Source of the DNA: Spirodela intermedia
Lineage: Eukaryota > Streptophyta > Magnoliopsida > Alismatales > Araceae
Length of the DNA: 64,000 nt
Direction of reading: 5' to 3'
Assembly (NCBI GenBank): GCA_902729315.2
Contig: LR746268.1
Location: 6,245,501-6,309,500, forward strand
Part shown: positions 10,886 to 23,912 of the stretch, piece after piece
Layout of the letters: each line of letters starts with the position of its first letter
Position numbering within the stretch: position 1 is the stretch's first letter
Made by a program: the position numbers and the translations under genes
The notes under the pieces: model-generated
The model's database searches: none
What the model was told of the DNA's origin: nothing
The model's input: only the letters and a program-made list of their open reading frames with translations

Positions 10886-13448
10886 TTACTTGGAAACGTG
10901 CTGCCTCAGAGCCCGCCAGCCGATGTCCCTCCGGTAGAACCCGCCGGGCCAGCTGATGACTCCAACAGCATCATAAGCCCTCTCGCGGGCTTCTTCCAAG
11001 GTCTCCCCTTTGGCCGTGACGCCGAGCACCCGGCCGCCAGCCGCAACGAAGTTGCCATCAGCATCGAGAGCAGTGCCTGCATGGAACACCTTCACAGATG
11101 GAGAAACTTGCTCTGCGTCGTCAAGGTTCTTGATGATCGTCCCCTTCTCATAGGTGCCTGGATAGCCCCTGCTCGCCATCACGACGACCATGGCCGACCC
11201 AGGAGCCCATTTCAGAGACACAGAGGGCAGCTCCCCTCGGCATGCTGCCAGGAGGACCTGCGCCAGGTCCGACTCCAAGCGGACCATCAGAACCTGTGGA
11301 TGTTAACCATTACACACCCAAGCATAGAAAACAATCTGCGGAGGCCAGCTTTCTTGGTTAGATCTTTGACCTGACATTCGGGATCGCCGAAGCGGACGTT
11401 GTACTCGAGGAGCTTCGGCAGCCCGGTCTTCTTCTCGATCATGAGGCCGGCATAGAGGACGCCGACGAATCTGCAGCCCTCTGCGGCCATCCCTTTTACG
11501 GTGGGAAGGATGATCGAGTCCATGGCTAGAGACTGGAGCTCGCTGGTCAGAATCGGCGCGGGCGAGTAGGCACCCATGCCGCCAGTGTTCGGGCCGGTGT
11601 CTCCGTCGCCAACCCTCTTGTGGTCCTGAGCAGATTCAAGAGGCAGAGCGTTCTCGCCATCGACCAGGGCGAAGAAGGAAGCTTCCTCTCCCTCTAGGAA
11701 CTCTTCGATGATGACCCGAGATCCGGCAGAGCCGAAAGCACCGCCGAGAAGCATAGAGTCCACAGCTTCATAGGCCTCCTCCAAGGTTAAAGCGACCACC
11801 ACGCCTTTCCCGGCGGCCAAGCCGTCGGCCTTGACAACAATCGGTACTCCTTGCTCCTTGATGTAGCTCTTCGCATCCGATGCTTCTGTGAATGTTTGGT
11901 ACTGAAATAATCACCACCCCCAAACCCCCCCCAAATAAAAAAAAAGAAAAAGATGAAGAATTCAGTTATACGATTCGAATCTCAGAACTCAAGCAGGAAA
12001 AAAATAAGAAAAATAAAAAAAATCGTATTTTTTAGTTGAGAAGAAGACCAGGCAATCAAACCAGATGATCAATAATAAACTAGCTTACTAATAAATAATA
12101 TAGATAAAATTCGGATGAGAGAACTCATCGGATTATAAAATATTGTAAACTTTCACGCCATAATCATCCTATTACAGCAAGTTCTCATCATTATTATGAC
12201 TAAAATAATAGTAGTTATAAATTTCTAACAATTTTTTTAAAAAAATCGCACTCCATCGTTGTTTGAATGAATCAGGGATAAAAAAATCTACCTTAGCAGT
12301 GGGAATCCCATATTTGTCGCATAGCTTCTTCATGAAGTCCTTTGAACCCTCCAATGCTGCAGCCTCCGCCGAGGGGCCGAATGTGGGAATCCCTGCCTTG
12401 ACGAGGTCATTCGCCAGGCCGGCAACCAGGGGGGCCTCTGGTCCGATCACCACCAGGCCAACTCCCCACTCTCGGCAAAAGAAGGCCACAGCTGAGCTGT
12501 CTGAAATGTCAAGCTCTGGTAAACAGGTGGCGCTCCCAGAGCTGGAAATGCCCGCGTTGCCCGGGGCACAGAACACAGCATCGCATGATGGGGATCTCTG
12601 CAGGGCGTAGCACAGTGCGTGCTCTCTGCCACCGCCGCCTATGACCAGCGCCGACACTCTGTCCTCTACAGTACAGATCACACAAAAATTGGATTTCATT
12701 AGAAGTGAAGGGTTAAGACATTGTCAGGGGAAGGTTGTTGCCAGGATGAATGCTGGAGAATATCATGATGTGTAAAGTCAACGTCTCGTGGCGAAGAGGA
12801 TTTTCTTATGAAATACCATTCCATTTTTCACAAGAGTGAATGCCCAAGATCATTCGGTTTTCATGCAAAACTAATATATATATATCAAGAAGGAAAAGGC
12901 CGACTTTCTCTTATGGGCGATCACTTGTGGACCTGTTCTTGTGTTCTTGCTTGATTACCATAAAAAGGCATCAATAATCTACGACTATTGGTGGGCTAAT
13001 TATGGGTCAGTAGAACAAGAGTAACAGCTAGTAATGCTACTCAAACTCACAAGCTGCCGAGAAGAATAACTAATTTTGGCCATTCGGACGTATTACAGAA
13101 AAGAAAGATTAGCATTTTTAGAACAAGAAAAGGAGGATAATTTTGCCCAATACATAGCTTAAAAAGATTAGCATTCTTACCGGTGGCGTTTCCATTTTCG
13201 TTGCTAGATGAAGCGGATACGCCAAGAACACCGTTGGACAGATTCGAGACACTCGCAGCAGAATTCCAACAAGAGGGCACATGAGATTTCCTAACGTGGA
13301 GAGGTGAAAGAGAGCTCCATCTCTGACAGCTGAGAATTGAGGCCGAAGCATTCAAGCTGAAATGGAGGCGGTTCTTCAGAGAGGTCATCGAACTTCGGGT
13401 TTCTGGAAAGCCCGAATTTACGAGGGTACCATGCGCAAGGCAAGCCAT
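10886..13448 (-). CDS. PUR2: Phosphoribosylamine-glycine ligase (GARS), chloroplastic
   Basis: Four exons on the minus strand: 13448-13181, 12665-12292, 11901-11371, 11293-10886, giving 526 residues in closed phase. The enzyme makes glycinamide ribonucleotide from phosphoribosylamine, glycine and ATP, the second step of de novo purine synthesis, which is plastidial in plants. Landmarks in order: a Ser/Asn-rich transit-type N-terminus (about 1-85), GGGGREHAL (about 98), [10 protein letters not shown], the ATP-grasp motifs [10 protein letters not shown] (about 239) and [19 protein letters not shown], and [12 protein letters not shown], which ends exon 3. Unlike bacteria, where purD is a separate gene in an operon, this is a stand-alone plant gene. 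The start is the first ATG, and an acceptor-like CGCAG lies a few bases before it, so a leader intron is possible. Confidence 0.96.
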
Positions 13449-13806
13449 GACTTCCTGCGATCACAGACGGGGAGAAATCTGAGTAAAAGGAGATGAATCA
13501 CTGATTGAACGGAGAGAAAGCAGGTGCTTCATCGCTGATACAAAATAATACAAAGCATGGGCAAAAGCTCCCATCGGAACAAAAATATGGCTGACATCGG
13601 TGGGGAAAGATCGGATAGTGGGACTGAAGCAGATCGAAAAAACGCCACTGACATTGTAGCAGATCGAAACACGAACTCGACTAGTCGACGAGGAAGGAGA
13701 AGAGTTCAAGCCATTCTGGATGACAGAGAATCGCAAGCGACGACGAATAAAACCGTCTGTCGGAACAAGTTCACCATGGATTGCCCTACTCCCTCCAACC
13801 CAGAAG

Positions 13807-14346
13807 TTAGATCAAGCTGAACGATAGCCCCCGGAGGAAAAGATGGAATTTGACGGCTGGTTTCGGAAGGGGTTCACTTCCCACCACACCCAACAGAGGC
13901 GCCCCGTCAAGTCTAGTGAAGAGAAGATATCGTCTCTCCCCCTCCATGGACGGCTCCGTCCAAAACAAAACCATCGCCCAATAGAGGAAGAAAGCCAGAG
14001 AAACGAGAGGGAGAGAGCAGTTGGTACCAGGATCAGAGCGCCTCTCCTGGTCTCTACCCTTTTTCAGAGAACTCCTCCCCCTTCCCTCCTCGAGCGGCTT
14101 GCCAGAGACAGCGGCGAGGCACTCAGCGGCGTCCCAATTTCTACGCCTCCACGGCAGAGTAAACGCCCCGGGCTGCCCCGGCGTGAGTTTCAAGGCTTCG
14201 CTGCCATCAGCGGAAGCCCCCGCAAGCGGACACAGAGGGCCGTTTGAGATGGTAACTGGCCGTTCAAGATCGCTGCTTTTCCCTCCACCGTCCGGCGGCG
14301 CTCTGCACTCGGTGAAAAGCATCGACACGGAGTAGGGTTTTGCCAT
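13807..14346 (-). CDS. Unrecognised 179-codon open frame upstream of GARS (doubtful)
   Basis: Open from an ATG at 14346 to a stop at 13807. It begins MAKPYSVSMLFTECRAPPDGG, is Arg/Gly/Pro-rich in the middle (RKEG-type composition) and has a hydrophobic stretch LPLVSLAFFLYWAMVLF near residues 112-128. I know no family for it. In its favour: it is the longest open frame in this gap, and a TATA box lies about 40 bp upstream of its ATG. Against it: the strand opposite is also open for over 100 codons, which is expected by chance in GC-rich DNA, and GARS transcripts may simply start here, making it leader sequence. A donor-like CTG|GTACC within it could splice the first part to GARS. I list it as a candidate only. 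Confidence 0.25.
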   Translation of the reverse strand: MAKPYSVSMLFTECRAPPDGGGKSSDLERPVTISNGPLCPLAGASADGSEALKLTPGQPGAFTLPWRRRNWDAAECLAAVSGKPLEEGRGRSSLKKGRDQERRSDPGTNCSLPLVSLAFFLYWAMVLFWTEPSMEGERRYLLFTRLDGAPLLGVVGSEPLPKPAVKFHLFLRGLSFSLI

Positions 14347-14385
14347 TTACTGTCCTTTTCATAGGCATAAATGGAACTTCTTTAA

Positions 14386-14399
14386 TCTTTATATACCCT
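14386..14399 (-). promoter_or_regulatory. TATA box on the minus strand upstream of GARS and the 179-codon frame
   Basis: The minus strand reads GGGTATATAAAG here. A start about 30 bp downstream would give a transcript from near 14360 that begins just before the ATG at 14346 and runs toward GARS. Confidence 0.45.
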
Positions 14400-14813
14400 A
14401 TAAAGAAATAGAAACTGGAGACAAATTTAGAAACTTTAGCTTATTTTTAAATGTGATGTTTAAATATCAAATAATGTTCTTGAAGTTATTCCGACAAAGG
14501 TTGACTACTGTGTTCATAGTCAACGAAAGTCAAGATAAATTTACCTCACATTTAGATGTATCCACGGAAGATCAACTGACCATCGTCGCATTCTGAACCC
14601 TATCTTCTTCCGTCCTCCTCCCCTCGCCCACAATAAACCACAGCCATATTACCCAGAAAGCGATCTCCGCCACTAGTCCTCGATTCGCGGGGGGTAGCCA
14701 GCTCTGCGCTGTCCGGACAGCCGGAGAAGACCAGAGCTCATGGAGATGCCTCGGCAGCGGGGCTTCCCGTGATCGATTCGATTCTTGCAGGAGGTGCGCA
14801 AGGCTCCAGGAAG

Positions 14814-16654
14814 ATGGCTCACCTGAAAGCCAGCACAGCGATGCCCCCCACCGCCATGCTTTCGAGGGGTTCCTTCAGAAGCACTTCCGTCCCCGGAAAT
14901 ACGAGGAAATTGGGGACGAGAATCGGAAGTGGCGCTGGGAGGAGGACTGATCGGCGGCTTTCAATCCGGTACAGGGGAGGAGGGAAGAGGGGATTTGGGG
15001 GAATCGAGGCGGCGCCGTCGCCGGCGGGGGAGGTGGGGTCGGCGAGCGGAGGGGAGGAACTAGAGCAGCGATATCTTGTCACGGAGTACGGATGGGGGGT
15101 GAGGAGGATGACGAAGGTTGGGGAGGAAGTGAGGGTGGTGGCTCACATACAGGCCGAAGCATTCCACGAACCTCTGGGTCTCTTCGACGACTTTTTCTTC
15201 CAGTTCTTCGAGGTGGGCCTCCCATTTCTCCGTCTAACTTCATCATGGTGTCAATTAAAAACATTCAGCCATGGTTGACTTTCTCAAATTCTTGTTACCC
15301 CTCAAGAGTTCTACGTGTCTGATCCCTTCCAACGCTGTGCAATGCAGGCCGACGTTCTTCAGGCGCTGATCTACAGAATGAGAAGTTCACCACCAGACAG
15401 GTGAAGAAATTATCCGGATCTTGCCTCCTGTCATGGTTAATTCTCCAAATATTTGATTATAAATGAAAATTCTCCAAATATGTTGTTACCATGCAGCAGC
15501 AAGAGCTCCAGTGTGATTAATTATAAATTCCATTAAAAATACGATTTAGCTTATTCAACATGTTCATGCCAGGATCTCCAGGAGTTTCTGCAATTCAGTT
15601 CACGGGTGTCCATAAGAACTAGTGAAGATTTTATTTTCTTTTAAAATGTGAAAAATTATAATAAAAATTTAAAGTCCTTGACAAAACAATGAAATCTCTC
15701 AGGGCATATGAGCACAGATCGTTTGATTGATTTTTTTCAATTTCCTTTCTCCAGTGAGCATTTTTTTTTTTTTTGGAGTTAATATGCTCTGAACCAGTGC
15801 TTGGATAGCAGGTATGCCTGTTTGGTCGCAGAGCCCATGGATGCATCTAATCTGCTATCCACCTCACTGCAGGGGCTTGTGGGGGTCGTAGACGTCTCCA
15901 TCCAGAGGGATGGGGATGTTCTAAAGCATCTTGAAGGTGTAGAGGAGTACCTCTATGTGTCTGGGATTGCAGTTCTGAAGAGCTTCAGGTAACTAAACAA
16001 GCGGTACCTGAGATATAATATTCAGTTTTTATGCGATAATTAATGAATGTATTTCATTATTATCAAATACTTATTGTCAATGACTAGATCTTCATCGGAG
16101 TTTTCATAAAATATCATAAAATGGTTTTTTCTTCAAGTGATGGATCAAGTAGCTCTAGATCATGGATGACAGGAGGAGGAGAGTAGCAAGCGCTCTGCTT
16201 AAAGCCTGTGATGCGCTCTCAATCTTGTGGGCTTGCAGTCACCTGGTGTTGCATGCATATGAAGATGATGAGGCTGCCCAAGAACTCTACTCAAAAGCAG
16301 GGTATAAAGTTGTTTCAGGGGATCCATGGTGGGTCAATCCTCCTATTGGGAAGAGGCGCCGAGTTCTTATGATCAAACAGTCTTCTCTGTGTAAGTCTTC
16401 TCCATGTTACTCCAAAAAAATGGCAATTAAGTCATAATTTTGCATATTAATTTCGTCTTTAAGTTTATGATTTGTATTGCATCCATTATTTACGAATTGT
16501 TTTCCTACTTTTTTTGTTTTAAGACGAATTTGATTAGTATCACATTTACCATGAGCAAAGTATGATTCTTTTGGTTTTTCTAGGAAAATTAGGATCTAAT
16601 CTTTGCTCTGCAATGACTTCTGAATGTTCTTGATATGCAGGGGATTGGTGTTGA
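14814..16654 (+). CDS. GNAT-family N-acetyltransferase, probably plastidial
   Basis: Exons 14814-15212, 15348-15400, 15812-15988, 16173-16390 and a four-codon last exon at 16641-16654, giving 286 residues. If the final splice (donor GT at 16391) is not used, the frame stops at 16437 with 297 residues. The first 75 residues are basic and Ser/Gly-rich, as in plastid transit peptides. The acetyltransferase fold follows: VAHIQAEAFHEPL, YACLVAEP, LVGVVDVSIQ, then VSGIAVLKSFRRRRVASALLKACD (the acetyl-CoA-binding loop and helix; the usual Q/RxxGxG/A appears as RRRRVA), LVLHAYEDDEAAQELYSKAGYKVVSG, and the end KRRRVLMIK. It resembles the plastid GNAT group of Arabidopsis (At4g28030/At2g06025 type), some members of which acetylate lysines and N-termini. 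Substrate is not inferable. The ATG at 14814 is the first usable one. Confidence 0.88.
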
Positions 16655-18557
16655 AGATTTGCAATAAAAAGTCCCTACAGATTCGTTTCTTTTGCTTCCC
16701 TGCATGTTTGGGAGTTAAAAGGCTGTACATTTTAATCCCAACCTGAAGGATCTCATCCCAATCGCAGAATTCAATTCTTAGAACACTGTTCTTGATCCGG
16801 AATGAGAATATATTTCTAAGAATGTACGCAGATTTCAACCAGCTTATTACTCACTAACAATATATTGAAGGCAAATTTATGGAGCTCTGCTTCAGTCGGA
16901 ACATAGAATAAAAAGAAGTAGCTTTATGAATCACAGAATACCAGTGCACATGGAAGAGCATAGAGCGTGAGATTGTAGTCTATCAAACTCACAAACTAAG
17001 ACAAAGGCTTTGTGCTCCAGCAATTGACAAGGGTAATGATAGAATGCTGTGCTGTCTAATGTAGTTAGTCGCAGGTGGAGATCGAAGCTTCACAACCAAT
17101 TCAATTAGTAGCTGGTCAACTTGCGGAATTTCTTCTTGAACGAGGAGGTCAAAGGAAAATAGGAACTCGCATTTCACACACGAACGAAGTTATCTGTTAT
17201 GAAAATCAGGAAATGGGTATTGATTTTTTATTTTTTTTCAGCCTACTGTCTGGTTGTCCGCTGCTGAACAGATCATTATTCCTGAAGATTAATGTAATGA
17301 AGTATTAAAGATAATTTATTTATCTATTCACCAGATACACAGGAAGATCCAGTTTGTTGGTTTATCTTTGAGAGCACTTTCTCTCAGAACTCATGCTCTT
17401 GTGATAAAAAAACAACTGCAAATAGATATCCGTATTGAACATCAGGAGATACTTACAATACTTCAGTTGACTTTCTCCTCTTACGATTGACTACTTGGAA
17501 ACCTAGGCCCAAAAGTCAAGGATGAAGAAGTAAGTTCACGCCTAACCAGATCACGTAGATGCATGATCTTCTCTGTAAATGAATAATGCTGGTCTATAGA
17601 AAAGAAAGAAGGAATGAATGAAGAAATATTGGAAAGTAATTAGCTTTGAGTCACCTATTGTTGAGGAAAGATGATTCTACGATTCTACAATTAACCTTAG
17701 AAAAGATTGCCTCATTTTACAAGCTTTTTAGTACGAGAGATCAATCACTTGGCATTATTATTAGTTTGAAAGAGTAATAAACGGCCATTTTGTGATAATA
17801 GCATGCGATCATGCTTCTAACATTCAACAGTATCTCAAATAATTTCAGCACTATCCCTCACAAGAGGAAAAGAAAAGGGAAAGCAATTGCCTCACAGCTG
17901 ATGCTAAGTTACTTTAAATGTGAAGCAGGACTGACTTTTTTCCCATTGGGTCAGTTATGTAATTACTGAAAAATGATAATTCTGTCCTACAATTTCTGTC
18001 AGAAGCAAGTTGTGACTATGGTAAATATTGTTGCCATTGGTGGAGTGAATTGGAGTTTCACTTTAGATATTTCGACACTAAACACTAAACACTTGTATGC
18101 AGTCCTAGTAGGATTGTCTCTGTTTCAGAACCGGCCAGAATTAAAGACAAATAGTAACTGCCTTTCTAGAATCATTGCTATTCATAGTACCCAGGAAAAA
18201 AAAAACTCATTTATAAACAACGCCCATTCACAAACGATTGTGCTTATTAATTTCCTTTTCGTTTTATTGGAAGGCAAATTTCGTAATGATTTATGCTTCA
18301 ACACCAATGATTCATATTAATCCAGATAATTTATTCACAGTTGCATGCTCTGGCTGATTCTAATCCTAAAATGTCCGATTTTGGTGAATCATATCTCCTA
18401 AAATCACTCAATTAGATTTTTTAAGGTAATATTGGAGACCTAAACTCCCATAGAACATGTAACTAAAATTATAAGCCGGAAAAAAACATGTTGTTATATT
18501 ATATAAGGATTCGCAGAAACAAACAAATGTGGAAAAATATACTGCATACCAGTCAAA
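16655..18557. other. Convergent 3' region between the GNAT and isomerase-like genes
   Basis: About 1.9 kb of AT-rich DNA with no frame I can assign. It holds the 3' UTRs of both neighbours. I see no repeat or gene in it. Confidence 0.5.
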
Positions 18558-21500
18558 TTAGATCCCTATGGCATCAAGAAGCTCGGAGTGCTCGGACACT
18601 GAAACTAATGAGTTGGCAACTATGGCACCACTAGCAGCAACTGCAGGGACACCGATTCCTGGGAACGTCGAGTCACCACAGCAAAATAACTGCGGAATCG
18701 GCGTAGAATGGCCAGGGAATGTGGCTTCTCCAGCTTTTATGGCCGGGCCATATGTTCCTCTGTTTCTTCGAAGAAACCTTTGGTGAGTAAGTGGCGTCCC
18801 CACCAATTTAACCTCACAGTCATCACGGTTGAAGCCTGGGCCAAGAGCACGTTCAACAGCTCTCCACATTACCTGGTATTGCAAAGAACTTGAATTATTT
18901 CGGGAAAAAATGAGATCATTCGACTCAGACATGAATGTTCGATAGGACATTTGTACTATCTAAGAAAAGGAACAACCAAGGAACTACCAAGGAACCAGCT
19001 TTTCATTTATCAAGGGTCAGAAAAAGCCCAATTTGATTTACATACTGACATCGGTAGCTTTTGGGCAGTCTTTAGCTCAGTTTTTATCATAATTTTTATG
19101 GGGACAAGTAAATACGGCTGGCATTTTAAGATAATAAGAACAAAAACCGATAGAAACGAATGCCTTCATTGGTTTTCCTCGAGTTTCTTTTCTTTTCCAT
19201 CATGAATCACCTGCGGTTATCCATGGATTATTATGAAACTTGAATCAAAGCAACATCCACACATTCAAACTAAAGTGATGAAGTCTACCCCAAGAAGGCC
19301 CCAACCTTTTTCATTAAACCCATGATTTCAATGTGCATTATTTTAAAGCTTTATATTTTTTCACGAGAAAAAGACTGACAAAGAAAGACTGAAATTAGCA
19401 TGCAATGATCACGGGGGTTACCTCAGACCGTTCAGCTTTAAGTTTTTTGTACTCAGAGCTTCTACGATCAAGTCCTTCCCAGATGCTGAATGGCTCTGTC
19501 CCAGGAGTATAAGCATGCAGAACATGTTTCCCAGGTGGTGCCAGGTCCTTGCTAAGCGCGCTAGGTATGGAGATTAAGACTACATTCTGATCAGCATCCA
19601 CTCCCCTAGACCAATCATTAACAACTATGTGATGGATTTGCAGATCTTCAGGAATATTCTGCAGACAGAGCACAGATAAAAGTTAAGTCGAATGCTAGCT
19701 TAAAAAACGGAATGGGATTTGCAGATCATAGCAGCTCAGTATGCCATGCAGATTAAACAATCATATGAAACGGGCAGTAAGCCAACAGCAGGTACATTCA
19801 AAGCACAAGTAGTCGACTTTGCTCTCACCTTTGCATCAAAAGCTAGGTGAAGATGCATAAATGATTCACATTGTGGGGTGGATTTGACGCTATTCTGATA
19901 CGAACTCGGAATGACGTCTTGTGGCAGCATATTCAAAGTATCCCACATAGAGGCATTGCTAACAACAGCTTTTTTAGCACGTATAATCTGAAAATATGCC
20001 ATTGAACGTTAGACGCTGATAGTTCATCCAAACCAATGAAGTTAAACACTTTTTAAGCAACTTACTTGACCACTTCTAAGCTTCACTCCAGTAGCTCGAC
20101 CATTCTCTACTATGATCTTTTCAACATGACTATTTAATGCAATCCTTCCACCAAATTTTCGCAACCCTCGTACAAGGGCTTCTACAATTGCCTCAGTTCC
20201 ATGAAGAGGATATTCCAGTAAACAACCGGGTTTATACCATTCTGAAAACATGTACACCTGGAAATGCGCCGAAATAAAATGTGAAGTTCTTGGACAGGTT
20301 TAAGCAAAACTATGAATAAAAATAAACTTTTATGATTGCTCATTATAAGAGTTAAAATGTAATAAATTTATGATAACAGTAAAATTATATGCATCTATCT
20401 TATGGAATCATACTACGTGAATTAGTGCATCTCTTTCGCACTCAAATGTATGTTTCCTGCATTAGGTAAAATGATATGCAGAAACGAATATCTCCATCAT
20501 TAAAGATCAGAGTGCAACCTTCAAGTTGTGAGCTTGTATATATTAAGCAGCTAGTATCTTCAGTAGCATTCATCATTTTCCGTTGATTGGAATTGCATGC
20601 GTCTCTCCACGGAAAAAACACAAAATAGCACCAACTAAAATAAATTTTCAATGAAAACACAATGTCATACTCACAATTTCAGCAGACAATGCACCATTGG
20701 ATTTCACTCCAGCAAGGAGAAAGCACAACAAGTCTATCCAGTTCCGAACAAAAGGGTCTTTTAGCGCAAGTGAATCCATGATCTCCGAGAAAGGTCTAAG
20801 AAGCTTGGTAGCTCCTAAAGCTCCTTGAGGTCCCATCTTAATGAATGAATTCACAAGAGACGGTGCGTATCTAAGTGCTGCAGTAGATAGGACGCCCAAA
20901 TCCCCTCGAATAGCTAGAGGTGGTAGAGCCATGGCAGCGGTAGACAGTGGGAGAATTCCATCCTGCAGAAAATATGAATTAATTGAAGAAAAATATTTAG
21001 AGGAATCATAAATCACGGTCACCCCATGCGGTGGCCGTGTTTGTTAGGACTGCTTGTTTCAACAATGACGACATGACATCGAGACAACAAGTCCGAACAC
21101 AGACATGATCATGGAAATATCAGAAACCACGGTCAATAATCCAGCAGTAAATCTATCGATCACTTTCAAACAAACATAATAAAAACTTTATAATGGAAAA
21201 CTTATCATCCGATCATCGCGTGCTGAGAAGAGTTTTATGATTCTGATGAGTATGGGGTTCCAAATCATAATGATCCAAACTAAAGTTAAATGACTTCGAA
21301 GTATAGAGAGGACCATCCAATGGTTTGAATGGCTTTGCTCATTCACTTTTAAATGAAGTAGAATATGGAAGCTACCTCAGAAATCCGATTTCATAGGGCG
21401 TTGTCGACATATGAATATAAACCATTTTCTTTCTGGACAGAATGTTATAGTGAAATATTATAAATGTCAATTTCATGACTGGAAAAAGTCGAATTAATGG

Positions 21501-21781
21501 CTACAGTGAAATATTAGGATTAAAAGGTCACCACATTGGCAGCGAGAATACCACAGGTTACATTTTTGCCTTCATAAGGTAGATAGAAGTAGCTATACTT
21601 TCTGAAACATGATTGTAAGAACTTTTTTCCATATGAAGAGGTAGGGAGAAAATAATGAGCTATTACATGTGAAAGTGAAATATATATATAAATATACATA
21701 TGTAAAGAGAGAGAGATAGGTAGATAGATAGATAAAGGGACACATAGATAGATAGAGAGATATGATGGATGGATAGAGAGT

Positions 21782-21862
<81 letters not shown>

Positions 21863-23912
21863 CTCCAACATCGAAGCACCTCTCTAAAACGGTTACTTTG
21901 AAGAAATTTATTGTTTCTTTCTTGATGTCGTATAAGTGACTAGAGATGGAAAAAAAGACGAGACAAGTTGGATTGAATCAGCAACTCAGTGGGCATGTTT
22001 AACTCAGGTACCGATAAGTCTTATTGAAGAATTTTTAATACTCACAAGAAGTTTTTGCCATTCGCGTACAGAATCCAGACTCGCATACTTTTCAAGGTCC
22101 TGACCAAAGATGACAAATACAATAACGTAAGCAGGCCATGCAAAACAAAAATTCATAGTCCTTGGGAATAGGAAACTTATTTTCTATATAATGATCATGA
22201 AAAAATATATATATATATATATAAATCAATTTCACACATCTCCTTGGGTTTTAATTCTACTTCGTAAAGTAGTACAGATACAAAAATCAAAGTAAAGAAT
22301 AACCTATTTTTCAAGATCAAGGAACATTCTTCAAAACTTTCTTCTTTTACTGATTGTCTATGTTCAGACATTGCATAAAAACCAACCTACTGGTCCCTAG
22401 AAAGACCAACTTTTGCACGCATTTTGGTCCGTTCCTGATTAGGTGCATAAACTGACCTTCTTGAACTCTGTGGGGCCTATTTTTGATGAGAATTCGCCTT
22501 CAGGTATGTAAACCATCCAAGAGTCATAAGAAGCGCATGGAATTGACTCGCCCAGTGCATCCAGAACCTGGAATTTGCCTACATTAGCGACATGCATTGA
22601 TATGTATCAACTCAAAATATTTCATAGTTTTTCTTTCCAGTGCAGAAAAATTATTATATACCTTGAGACATAGAAAAAGTAGAATTTATGGACAAAAAAA
22701 TCACCTGGGCAAGCGGATTAGCCTGAGGACCTCTTGACTGAAAGCCAGAGAATAAGGATGGACCTGAATCAAATTTGTAATCTTTGACTTTAAATGAATG
22801 TGCTGCACCACCAGGAATGTCGTGACTTTCAATAACAAGAACATCTTGTTTGTATCTGGCTAATAGTCCTCCGCAACACAGTCCTCCAAGACCACTACCG
22901 ATCACAATGACGTCTGCTTCCGGTTTTCCTGAAAATATGATCATGTTAGAGAAATGTGCACCTTCTAGGGGATCCAAAAGAAAGGAGACGATAAATCGAA
23001 TAAAATAATATTAATGAAGGACTTGTGAATAACATTACAGGAATATTTGGATCAATCGAAGATCAAGAAACTTAGCTAAGCTTCTAAAAAACCGTAACAT
23101 AAGCTAAAATGTACTAAAACATATCATTTTTTAAGTTATGAACCGGATTGAGCTCGTCTCATCATCTGTAAAAATTATGATTCTAGGCCTACAAAGTCGG
23201 AACTCATATTTAAACAACTCAACTTGGGATTGGAAAAATAAAAACTTCCTTCTAACAAATCTCCACTGTTCAACCAAAATTTGAAGCTAAATCTCGGTAG
23301 CTTTATCTAGAAAACAAGCTATATTAGTCCCCGGCATGAAAAATTCGTCGACACATACTTCCCAACTACAGTCGAAGCTAATTTCTCACGCGTTCGCATC
23401 CATTGACACAGGAAACTGCTCTACCGACAAAAAGCATACCCATGTCAAGAGTTGATAAACCTAACGCATAATCGCGCCAAAGAGAAAATAAATGCAAGAA
23501 TACTACCATTCCATGAGCTTCGATCATGCGATGCAACTAATCAATTATTCGGAGGAATTATCATGCCATAGGAAAGTAAACGCCATGTTACACCTCCGAC
23601 CACAGGCATTATTTCACCATCCCCCTAAACCTCACATCTCAGCCAGTCGCTGTCCAAGGGATCAAGAAAGATAGTCCCAAGGGGATGGCGGATTATATAT
23701 CGAAAATGGGGGAACAAACACACGCACAGATACGTAATCAACGTCAGAAGGCGACCTGGGAAGGGATCCGATGGTTTTTTCGGAATTTTGGGAACGGATA
23801 TCTGCTGCTCACTCGAACCACGCGCAGAAACAACCCTTCTACTCCGGCCAACTCTGGACCTGGACAAAAACTGGGGGCCTTGCAGGCAGCACACCAATGC
23901 TCCAGAAGCCAT
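18558..23912 (-). CDS. Carotenoid isomerase-like FAD-dependent oxidoreductase, chloroplastic (At1g57770-like)
   Basis: Nine exons on the minus strand: 23912-23756, 22928-22705, 22567-22457, 22099-22046, 20962-20675, 20257-20066, 19987-19829, 19658-19422, 18872-18558. They join without phase error into 578 residues. Residues 1-45 (MASGALVCCLQG...RRVVSARGSS) look like a plastid transit peptide. The dinucleotide-binding motif DVIVIGSGLGG (about 58-68) binds FAD. Further blocks: HDIPGGAAHSF, FDSGPSLFSG, WYKPGCLLEYP, GTEAIVEALVRGL, VVSNASMWDTL, VLISIPSAL and, near the end, CCGDSTFPGIGVPAVAASG. These match Arabidopsis At1g57770 closely. That protein is related to prolycopene isomerase CRTISO but forms a separate clade whose reaction I cannot state. 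A further in-frame ATG exists upstream at 24011, but the chosen start gives the typical transit peptide. Confidence 0.94.
21706..21857. repeat. Compound GATA/GA microsatellite in an intron of the isomerase-like gene
   Basis: AGATAG/GATA units run into about 75 bp of GA dinucleotides. It sits in the 1.1-kb intron between the 54-bp exon 4 and exon 5; on the coding strand it reads CT/TATC. Confidence 0.95.

Larger units (their letters stand above)
13449..14813. other. Divergent region between GARS and the GNAT gene
   Basis: About 1.37 kb between two start codons pointing outwards. It holds the leader of GARS, a 179-codon open frame on the minus strand (14346-13807, see next entries) and the promoter of the GNAT gene. 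The stretch 14345-14570 is AT-rich; the rest is GC-balanced. Confidence 0.5.

Noticed and set aside
21706-21857. Long GA/GATA run considered as a minisatellite or array
   Set aside because: Simple microsatellite in an intron without spacer-repeat structure.
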